Assembly: GCA_004525055.1 (NCBI GenBank)
Contig: SPDF01000155.1
Span: forward strand, 1 to 5,119
Reading direction: 5' to 3'
Length of the DNA stretch: 5,119 bases
Source of the DNA: Gemmatimonadales bacterium
GTDB taxonomy: Bacteria; Gemmatimonadota; Gemmatimonadetes; Gemmatimonadales; GWC2-71-9
Shown: positions 1-5,119 of the stretch, piece after piece
Layout of the letters: each line of letters begins with the position of its first letter
Numbering within the stretch: position 1 is the first letter of the stretch
Program-made: the position numbers and the translations under genes
The notes under the pieces: model-generated
Told to the model about the DNA's origin: nothing
The model's input: only the letters and a program-made list of their open reading frames with translations
Databases searched by the model: none

Positions 1-1
1 C

Positions 2-1102
2 TTTCGTGCGGCGTTGGCGGGGAAGGCGGGGGCGATCATCCTGGAAATTGCCCGGAGCGAGATCGCCTATACCGGCCAGCGGCCCGACGAATATGTGGCG
101 GTGATCATCGGCGCGGCGCTGCGCGAGGGCTACACCCTCCCACTCTTCATCCAGGGCGACCACTGCCAGGTGAACGCCAAGAAGTACGCCGCCGATCCCG
201 AGGGCGAGGTGGGCGAGGTCAAGAAGCTGATCGCGGAAGAGGTGGCCGCCGGCTTCTACAACATCGACGTGGACACCTCCACGCTGGTCGATCTCTCGCG
301 GCCCACGCTCGAGGAACAGCAGCGCGACAACTTCGAGCGCTGCGCTGAAATCACCGCCTTCATTCGCGAGCGGGAGCCGGAGGGCATCACCGTTTCGGTG
401 GGCGGCGAGATCGGTGAGGTCGGCCACAAGAACAGCACGGTGGAGGAGTTGCACGCCTTCATGGGGGGCTGTCGCGCCACGCTGGACCGTCTCGGTGTCG
501 TCGAAGGGCTGAGCAAGATCTCGGTGCAGACCGGCACCTCGCACGGTGGCATCGTGCTGCCGGACGGCACGATCGCGGCGGTCAAGCTCGATCTCGAGGC
601 GCTGGCGGCGTTGAGCCGTGTGGCGCAGCAGGACTACGGCACCGCCGGCGCGGTCCAGCACGGCGCCAGCACCCTGCCGAGCAACGCATTCGGGAACTTT
701 CCGCGGGTGGAGGCGTGCGAAATTCACCTTGCCACCAATTTCCAGAACATCGTCTTCGATCACCCGAAGTTGCCGGCCGATCTCCGCGGTCGGATGTACG
801 CCTGGGTGGATGCCAACGCGCAGGGCGATCGGAAGGCCGAGGATTCGGAGGAGCAGTTCTACTACAAGACGCGCAAGAAGGCCATCGGGCCGTTCAAGGA
901 GGAGTGCTGGTCGCTGCCGCAGGACGTGCGCGACGCGATCGCCACGGATCTCGAGCGCACCTTCCGCTTTCTCTTTGAGCAGTTGAACGTCAACGGTACC
1001 GACACCCTGGTGGACCGGTTTATTCATGCGCCGGTGCAGCATCACGCCTCGCTGGAGAAGGTGTCGGTCTCCGCCGAGGACGACCCCGACGCGGGAGAAT
1101 GA
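2..1102 (+). CDS. Class II fructose-bisphosphate aldolase-like enzyme, 5'-partial
   Basis: The frame is open to the left edge (Phe-Arg-Ala-Ala-Leu precede the first possible TTG at 14), so the true start lies outside. Comparison with KbaY/GatY from memory suggests about 30 residues are missing. Class II aldolases use a divalent metal, usually Zn, for reversible aldol cleavage of ketose bisphosphates to DHAP plus an aldehyde, in the cytoplasm. Residues are numbered from the first visible codon. QGDHC (51-55) corresponds to the HxDH signature, with Asp53 the expected proton donor and His54 a metal ligand. GGEIGEVG (134-141) matches the acidic metal-site segment. GTSHGG (178-183, His181) and QHGAST (219-224, His220) supply the other two metal histidines. 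ATNFQN (244-249) matches the phosphate-binding NxDT/NVAT strand. Oddities are Gln for the first signature His and a charged insert with FYYKTRKKAIGPFKEE near 860-905 that short KbaY/GatY enzymes lack. Visible length is 366 aa. Whether the substrate is fructose- or tagatose-bisphosphate cannot be decided. It heads a three-gene cluster. Confidence 0.88.
   Translation, partial: FRAALAGKAGAIILEIARSEIAYTGQRPDEYVAVIIGAALREGYTLPLFIQGDHCQVNAKKYAADPEGEVGEVKKLIAEEVAAGFYNIDVDTSTLVDLSRPTLEEQQRDNFERCAEITAFIREREPEGITVSVGGEIGEVGHKNSTVEELHAFMGGCRATLDRLGVVEGLSKISVQTGTSHGGIVLPDGTIAAVKLDLEALAALSRVAQQDYGTAGAVQHGASTLPSNAFGNFPRVEACEIHLATNFQNIVFDHPKLPADLRGRMYAWVDANAQGDRKAEDSEEQFYYKTRKKAIGPFKEECWSLPQDVRDAIATDLERTFRFLFEQLNVNGTDTLVDRFIHAPVQHHASLEKVSVSAEDDPDAGE
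1093..1097 (+). promoter_or_regulatory. Ribosome binding site for the YtxH-type gene
   Basis: GGGAG lies 6 nt before the ATG at 1104, inside the last codons of the aldolase gene. It supports 1104 over the in-frame ATG at 1026, which would add 26 Arg-rich residues overlapping the aldolase. Confidence 0.6.
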
Positions 1103-1103
1103 C

Positions 1104-1532
1104 ATGGCACGACACGAGGAAGACGAAGTCGTCTACGTGAGGGATGACGGCGGTGCAGGGGTGAAGTGGTTCCTGGCCGGGGCCGCCTTCGGCGGCGTGC
1201 TGGCCCTGCTGTTTGCGCCGCACAGCGGCGAACACACCCGGCGCATCATCCAGCGGAAGGCGCGCGACCTGCAGGACCTCGCGGAAGATGGCATCGAAGA
1301 GCTCGGTGACCGGTTCGCGGAAGGGAAGGACCGGGTGCGCGACGAGGCGGAGCGGTTCAAGGACACCGTGCGCGACCGGGTGGACGACGTGCGGGAGCGC
1401 GCCTCCGACGCCCGTGAGGCCGTCCGTGGGGCGGGCCATTCCGCGCGGGAAGAGCTCGAGCGGCGATTGTCGGACGCACGCGTGCGCCGCCGGGCGGCCG
1501 CGGTGGCCGACGACGAGGAACCGGTCATCTGA
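1104..1532 (+). CDS. YtxH domain-containing small membrane protein
   Basis: The 142-aa protein starts at the ATG one base after the aldolase stop. After an acidic N-terminus (MARHEEDEVVYVRDD) comes one hydrophobic helix at about residues 19-36 (VKWFLAGAAFGGVLALLFAP). It runs into SGEHTRR. This glycine/alanine-rich helix followed by APxSGxxTR is the hallmark of YtxH proteins. The remainder (about residues 45-125) is highly charged and amphipathic, with regular Arg/Glu/Asp and Ala/Val spacing typical of a long helix or coiled coil. The tail is Arg-rich, then acidic. YtxH proteins are small, single-pass and often linked to general stress in Firmicutes, but their biochemical role is not established. 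The gene is probably cotranscribed and coupled with both neighbours: 1 nt gap upstream, CTGA overlap downstream. Family call is firm; function unknown. Confidence 0.82.
   Translation: MARHEEDEVVYVRDDGGAGVKWFLAGAAFGGVLALLFAPHSGEHTRRIIQRKARDLQDLAEDGIEELGDRFAEGKDRVRDEAERFKDTVRDRVDDVRERASDAREAVRGAGHSAREELERRLSDARVRRRAAAVADDEEPVI
1515..1520 (+). promoter_or_regulatory. Ribosome binding site supporting a CTG start for the YihY-family gene
   Basis: GAGGAA lies 8 nt before the CTG at 1529 and inside the last codons of the YtxH-type gene. Both strength and spacing are typical of a Shine-Dalgarno sequence. No comparable site precedes the in-frame ATC at 1544, and the GTG at 1673 lies inside the first membrane helix. 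This site therefore decides the start. Confidence 0.55.
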
Positions 1533-2464
1533 ACCGGAAACGAATCCGCGGCTGGCATCGTTCCTTCCGCGGCTTCCTCGGCCGAACGCTACAGGCGGCC
1601 GACGAGAATCACGTTCCATTTCTGGCGAGCGCGCTGACCTTTGATGCGCTGCTCGCCGGCATCCCGTTTGTCGTGCTCCTGCTCATCGGCCTCACGGAAC
1701 TGGCGCAGCCCTGGACGGTGGAAGGCGCCATCGATCTCCCGCGGTTCTTCGAGGCGTTCCTGCCGAAGCACGACACGACGGCGGGCCACGATCCATTCTT
1801 CCTGCTCGAGGAGATCCTGGGCCGGGTCGCAGCCTATGGGAGCAAGCTCTCGCTCTACGCGGTGCCGGCGTTCCTCTGGTTCAGCACCCGCCTGTTCGCC
1901 AGCATCCGCACCGCGCTCAACCAGATGTACGACGTGAGCGTGCGGCCGCCGGTGCGGCGACACTTCCTGGTGGGCTACCTCCTCAGCAAGCTGCGGGATG
2001 TCGGGATGGTCATCCTCACCCTCGGCGTCTTCCTGATGACCACGGCGATCACCGCCATGGTGCGGATCGCCCGGGCTTACGGGGAGGCCGATTCGCCCCT
2101 GGTGGGGTTCTTCTTCTCGTCCGTCGGGCGGTGGATCCCCGAGGCGCTGGGGCTGATGCTCACCTTCACCCTCTTCTTCCTGCTCTACAAGTACGCGTCG
2201 GTGCGACGCATCGACACCCAGGCCGCGCTGGTGGCGTCCGCGTTTGGTGCGGTCGCCTTTGACGTGGCCAAGCGGCTCTTCACGATGTACATCGGGCGCG
2301 GGGCGATGCTGACGACGGTCTCGGTGGACTTCCACCTGACCGCGCTGATCCTGACGGTGCTCTGGGTGTGGTATACGGCGTTGGTGTTCCTGCTCGGTGG
2401 GATCGTCGCGGAGACGTGGCAGCTGCGGACCATGCAACAGCAGCAACGGGCGATTCTGACGTAA
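1529..2464 (+). CDS. YihY/virulence factor BrkB family integral membrane protein (probable CTG start)
   Basis: The product is 311 aa if translation starts at CTG 1529, a normal length for this family. The basic N-terminus (MNRKRIRGWHRSFRG) is followed by DENHVPFLASALTFDALLAGIPF, the usual lead into helix 1 of YihY/BrkB proteins. Starting at the first ordinary start codon (GTG 1673) would delete that lead and half of helix 1. Hydrophobic segments lie near residues 37-57, 107-123, 159-178, 204-221, 232-252 and 271-294, giving the expected six helices. The family signature is at about 118-134 (WFSTRLF...ALNQMY). The tail is short and Gln-rich (MQQQQ). It is an inner-membrane protein. Older databases called the family ribonuclease BN, which is a misannotation; members are transporter-like or of unknown function, and BrkB was linked to serum resistance in Bordetella. 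CTG 1529-1531 overlaps the preceding TGA at 1530-1532, which suggests translational coupling. Family call is strong; exact start less so. Confidence 0.86.
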   Translation: MNRKRIRGWHRSFRGFLGRTLQAADENHVPFLASALTFDALLAGIPFVVLLLIGLTELAQPWTVEGAIDLPRFFEAFLPKHDTTAGHDPFFLLEEILGRVAAYGSKLSLYAVPAFLWFSTRLFASIRTALNQMYDVSVRPPVRRHFLVGYLLSKLRDVGMVILTLGVFLMTTAITAMVRIARAYGEADSPLVGFFFSSVGRWIPEALGLMLTFTLFFLLYKYASVRRIDTQAALVASAFGAVAFDVAKRLFTMYIGRGAMLTTVSVDFHLTALILTVLWVWYTALVFLLGGIVAETWQLRTMQQQQRAILT

Positions 2465-2489
2465 CCTCTGTCATGGAGATTGCTTCGTC

Positions 2490-2505
2490 GGCTCCTGGCG
2501 GAGCC
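2490..2505. repeat. Internal hairpin of the left repeat copy
   Basis: GGCTCC-TGGC-GGAGCC forms a 6-bp GC-rich stem with a 4-nt loop. No T-run follows on either strand, so it is not a textbook intrinsic terminator. It could still pause or protect the 3' end of the YihY-family transcript. Confidence 0.7.
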
Positions 2506-2543
2506 TCCTCGCAATGACAGAAGAACCCGTTGTGTCATTGCGA

Positions 2544-2558
2544 GGCCGCGAAGCGGCC
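2544..2558. repeat. Internal hairpin of the right repeat copy
   Basis: GGCCGC-GAA-GCGGCC forms a perfect 6-bp GC-only stem with a 3-nt loop, about 15 nt past the stop of the minus-strand gene. The stem sequence differs from that in the left copy although the flanking arms are conserved. A compensatory difference of this kind suggests that structure rather than sequence is kept. No T-run is present. Confidence 0.7.
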
Positions 2559-2572
2559 GAAGCAATCTCGAT

Positions 2573-5119
2573 CTACTTCATACTCCGCACCTCCACGATC
2601 AGATTGCTCATCTGGTCCGGTTTGTCCGGCTGCGCCGTGAGCATCAACGGGTCCCCGGTCAGCCGCCGGGCTGACAGATCCCGCGGATCCACTTCAATGG
2701 TGTAGCGCCCCGGCTTGACCCCCAGCACATAGAAGCTGCCGTCCGAGAAGGTGGGGATCGACGTCGTCTTCCCGTTCGAGCGGTTGGTCAGCAGGAGGGT
2801 GACACCGGGGAGCGGCGTGCCGTCGCGAATGACGCGACCCTCCAGCACAGCGCCCGTAACGAGGGGCAGGTTGAGTTCACGGTAGGCGTTGGGCGGTGGG
2901 GATACCAGCGCCGAGGTGAATGCAGGGACGTACAGCGGGTTGTCGAGGGTGTTGGTGTCCACTTCCACCTTGACCGGCTCGAACGCCGGGATGTTCCAGA
3001 CATGGTAGCGTCCGAGGCTGTCTGTCCGTGTGGCGTAGGTACCCACCACCACGCGCACACCGCCGACGCTTGGCTCACCCGGATCTGGTTCGCCGTTGGC
3101 ATTGTCGTCCACGAACAACCGTCCGGACACCCCCGACCGTCTCAGGCCGGAGTTGGGGTTGGCGGTGACGCGCCGCTGATTGTTGTCGTAGATCAGCGCT
3201 CCCTGGACGGTCTGCACGACGCCGCCAGCTCCGGTCGAGGGGGCGACCGCGGTCGTCGTGGCCTGCAAGGTGGGAAGGTAGGAGACCAGTGATAGCGTGA
3301 ACGTGGCGCCGGGGCTACCACGGCGCCAGCCGGCGCCGGCTTCAATCCGGAGCTGCGGCCCGAAGCTCCGCGCCACTCGCGCCGTCGCCATCTGGAATCC
3401 CTCTCCTCCCCCGGCTTCGAGATCTCCCCGCAGCCAGAGATCACGCAGCGCGGCGCCCCACGCAGGGCGGCCGCTGACGTACGCAGAGAGCCCGATGAAT
3501 TCCTGGTGCACCGACTCCGACAGAAGGGGGGTGAGCCGCTCGAACCGGACGTAGGGATACAACCGGATCCCGCCCGCCTGCACCGAGCCCTGGAGTCGCG
3601 CCCGCGTGGCGGTGAGGTCAACGCCCTCATTGATTTCCGCCACTCCCTGAAAGTAGAAGGTGCTCAGGGTGGGGATCGGCCGGACGAATGCGTCGAAGAG
3701 CCATTGTGAGCGGCGTCCCTGCGGGGCGATGACCGATTGAACGATGTTGTCGTCGAACGCCGAGTAACTGGTGCCCAGGCGAAAATGGAGCGAAGGCTCG
3801 AGTCGCACTGCGCCCCGAAGCCACCCGTTACCAACCACTTCACCTTCGAGCGTGAGCGAATTGCCCAGGAGTCCGGTGGCGAGCGCGTAGGGATGAACGA
3901 GATCGGAGAGGCTGTCGCGCGCGTACCCTTCCACCCCCGCGCGCACCGTGACACGGCGAGAGAGGCCATAGTGCAGATCGGCATTCAACGCGCTGCTGCA
4001 GAGGGTCGAGATACACGCCCCCGCCGCGATTCCGTACTCGAACTGCTTGTAGGGCAGCTGCTGGCTGACCACGCGATAGGTCTGGTTGAAGCGTCGTACC
4101 TGGCCATAGGGACCGTAGGAAACGAAGTCGATGGGATTCTCGCCGTACCCCACCGGGAGTGTCATCGAGTAGTCACCACTTGGGCCGATCGAGTCAAACG
4201 CCACCAGTTGACTGCCGGAATACGCCTCCAGCTCCCACCCCGGCTCAAGCCGACCGTAGTAGTCGAGTTGCCCCACGTAGGTCGGCCGAATGTAGGGGGA
4301 GTTCGTGACCGCCACCCCCCGGATGCCCGCGTAACGCGGTCCGGTGAGACTGCCGGTGCCGAGCGTGAGTTGCTTGACGTACGTGTTGTCGATCCACACG
4401 CCCTTCCAGGTCGCGGCAAATTCTGCCTCCCCGGATTCGAGTGGGCCAAGACTCCGCACGCCAATTTCGAGCGCGCCGCCTGCCACCTGCGCTCCAACGG
4501 CGAACCGATAGTTCGAGCCGCCGACCAGGTGATCGGAGAGCGGAAAGGCCAGCTCGTAGTCGAGGACCAGTCCGTCCCACTTGGTCCGCATCGGCCCGAG
4601 AGTGGTGTCCGGGTGGGCGCCGTTCCGCTCGGCGAGGAGCATGCGCATCCGGTCGCGACGGAGGCGATGCGCCACCGGGAGCGAGTCGGGGTTGAGCACC
4701 GCCACTACGAGGTCAGGCCAGCTGACGTCAAAGTTTAGATCCAGCATCGTCCCGAGCCGTTCCGTGGCCAGGTACAATTCGCCGTCTCGGAAGAGAAGTT
4801 GCCCGGTGGTCACCGGGAAGGCGGATTGACCGACGAACAGGCTGTCGCTGCCCGTGGCGACCCGGACCAACCTGCCGCTCGGCTCCAGGCGGGCCTCGAA
4901 CCTTCCATCGGCCGAGATGGTGCCCTGGATCTCGGCCATGTCGAAGAATGTCCCCAACGGCACCAGGGCATCGTCGCCCTGGCGGTAGGCAACCACCGTA
5001 CGGCCCACCAGCCGACCGATGCGCAGGTCTACGAGGACGGCCTCGGGCCCTTCGGGTCTGGGGGGCGGTGGAGCAGTGGGGCTCGGCGCGGCTGGCGCGG
5101 CGGGCTGAGGCGGCAGGGC
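2573..5119 (-). CDS. Usher-like outer-membrane beta-barrel protein with SdrD-B and carboxypeptidase-regulatory-like C-terminal domains, 5'-partial
   Basis: The frame stays open to the right edge (848 visible residues), so the start and any signal peptide are missing. The GTG at 5006-5008 is internal. Residues count from 5119. Residues 1-26 are Pro/Ala-rich, like an exported linker. Residues 27-145 (LVPLGTFFDMAEI, later LYLATERLGTMLDLNFDVSW) resemble a copper-amine-oxidase-N-like domain. From about 180 to 640, alternating aromatic/polar strands indicate a beta-barrel. It includes an E-set-like segment at about 290-357 (PGWELEAYSGSQL, YGENPIDFVSYGPYGQVRR) typical of fimbrial ushers. Residues 663-750 are SdrD-B-like with an acidic loop DDNANGEPDPGEP, expected to bind Ca, then DSLGRYHVW. 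Residues 751-848 are carboxypeptidase-regulatory/Cna-B-like (GRVIRDGTPLPGVTLLL, SDGSFYVLGVKPGRYTIEVD). Only two cysteines are visible (369 and 374). Expected role: outer-membrane assembly or display of a surface protein or pilus. The barrel call is firm, usher function is inference, and it could be another large barrel with extracellular Ig-like domains. Confidence 0.72.
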   Translation of the reverse strand, partial: ALPPQPAAPAAPSPTAPPPPRPEGPEAVLVDLRIGRLVGRTVVAYRQGDDALVPLGTFFDMAEIQGTISADGRFEARLEPSGRLVRVATGSDSLFVGQSAFPVTTGQLLFRDGELYLATERLGTMLDLNFDVSWPDLVVAVLNPDSLPVAHRLRRDRMRMLLAERNGAHPDTTLGPMRTKWDGLVLDYELAFPLSDHLVGGSNYRFAVGAQVAGGALEIGVRSLGPLESGEAEFAATWKGVWIDNTYVKQLTLGTGSLTGPRYAGIRGVAVTNSPYIRPTYVGQLDYYGRLEPGWELEAYSGSQLVAFDSIGPSGDYSMTLPVGYGENPIDFVSYGPYGQVRRFNQTYRVVSQQLPYKQFEYGIAAGACISTLCSSALNADLHYGLSRRVTVRAGVEGYARDSLSDLVHPYALATGLLGNSLTLEGEVVGNGWLRGAVRLEPSLHFRLGTSYSAFDDNIVQSVIAPQGRRSQWLFDAFVRPIPTLSTFYFQGVAEINEGVDLTATRARLQGSVQAGGIRLYPYVRFERLTPLLSESVHQEFIGLSAYVSGRPAWGAALRDLWLRGDLEAGGGEGFQMATARVARSFGPQLRIEAGAGWRRGSPGATFTLSLVSYLPTLQATTTAVAPSTGAGGVVQTVQGALIYDNNQRRVTANPNSGLRRSGVSGRLFVDDNANGEPDPGEPSVGGVRVVVGTYATRTDSLGRYHVWNIPAFEPVKVEVDTNTLDNPLYVPAFTSALVSPPPNAYRELNLPLVTGAVLEGRVIRDGTPLPGVTLLLTNRSNGKTTSIPTFSDGSFYVLGVKPGRYTIEVDPRDLSARRLTGDPLMLTAQPDKPDQMSNLIVEVRSMK

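Larger units (their letters stand above)
2476..2569. repeat. Nested inverted repeat (two opposed copies of a REP/MITE-like unit) between convergent genes
   Basis: GAGATTGCTTCG (2476-2487) is the exact reverse complement of CGAAGCAATCTC (2558-2569). Inside these, CTCGCAATGACA (2508-2519) is the exact reverse complement of TGTCATTGCGAG (2533-2544). The unit TGTCATTGCGAG...CGAAGCAATCTC is thus present twice in opposite orientation around a 13-nt centre (2520-2532). Each copy holds its own GC-rich hairpin. An additional pair, TCTGTCAT (2467-2474) with ATGACAGA (2514-2521), can close the left copy alone. The element starts 11 nt after the YihY-family stop and ends 3 nt from the stop of the minus-strand gene. 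Similar GCAATCTC-containing repeats are familiar from intergenic regions of many bacteria (recollection, not searched). No transposase and no clear target-site duplication are visible. Confidence 0.85.

Noticed and set aside
14..16. TTG as the aldolase start
   Set aside because: The frame continues to the window edge and the residues upstream fit the fold; starting here would lose the first strand and helix of the barrel.
1020..1619. Minus-strand open frame opposite the YtxH-type gene
   Set aside because: Pro/Arg/His-rich shadow with no recognisable motif; the + strand frame has the diagnostic YtxH helix.
1589..2446. Long antisense open frame opposite the YihY-family gene
   Set aside because: The translation is rich in His, Arg, Glu and Gln with no domain pattern, as expected for the complement of a GC-rich membrane-protein gene. 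The sense strand gives a clear family match.
2544..2569. Rho-independent terminator for either convergent gene
   Set aside because: The stems are strong but no T-run follows on either strand, so it is listed as a repeat rather than a terminator.
3737..4738. 333-codon + strand open frame inside the usher-like gene
   Set aside because: The product is Arg/His/Val-rich and low in structure signal. It lies wholly within a well-supported coding frame on the other strand, so it reflects GC-driven lack of stops.
5006..5008. GTG as the start of the minus-strand gene
   Set aside because: The open frame continues upstream through residues that complete the N-terminal domain (VLVDLRIGRL) and a Pro-rich linker, and no signal peptide follows the GTG.
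1..5119. CRISPR array, tRNA, rRNA, toxin-antitoxin pair or transposase
   Set aside because: No regularly spaced direct repeats, cloverleaf-like segments or matching small genes were seen; coding sequence and the one inverted repeat account for nearly every base.

Overview
The window is dense, GC-rich bacterial DNA with four protein genes, two of them cut by the window edges. An outer-membrane beta-barrel protein is present, so the organism is Gram-negative (diderm). The strong G/C bias at third codon positions, the long-insert class II aldolase and the usher-like barrel with SdrD-B/carboxypeptidase-type C-terminal domains would fit Gemmatimonadota or a similar high-GC soil or freshwater phylum. 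That placement is a guess from protein style; the window has no taxonomic marker such as rRNA.

Left half, + strand: a tight three-gene cluster. It starts with a class II fructose-bisphosphate aldolase-like enzyme (5' end missing). One base after its stop comes a small single-pass YtxH-type membrane protein. Overlapping that gene's stop is a YihY/BrkB-family polytopic inner-membrane protein. The spacings (1 nt gap, then a CTGA overlap) indicate one transcript and probably translational coupling. The YihY frame has no ATG, GTG or TTG that would give a full-length protein. The best start is a CTG with a good Shine-Dalgarno sequence, inside the stop overlap of the preceding gene. The aldolase has no obvious functional link to the two membrane proteins.

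Middle (about 2465-2572): the only intergenic gap lies between convergent genes. It is almost filled by a nested inverted repeat of about 94 bp. Two oppositely oriented copies of a TGTCATTGCGAG...CGAAGCAATCTC-type unit each carry their own GC-rich internal hairpin. It is probably a dispersed REP/MITE-like element and could also separate the two converging transcripts.

Right half, - strand: one very long frame (848 visible codons, N-terminus outside the window). It encodes a probable outer-membrane usher-like protein. In order it has a Pro/Ala-rich segment, a copper-amine-oxidase-N-like domain, a beta-barrel with an embedded E-set-like segment, an SdrD-B-like domain with an acidic Ca-type loop, and a carboxypeptidase-regulatory-like (Cna-B-type) domain. 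It may belong to a chaperone/usher-like pilus or surface-protein system whose other genes would lie to the right of this window, upstream of this gene. It is the most interesting object here.
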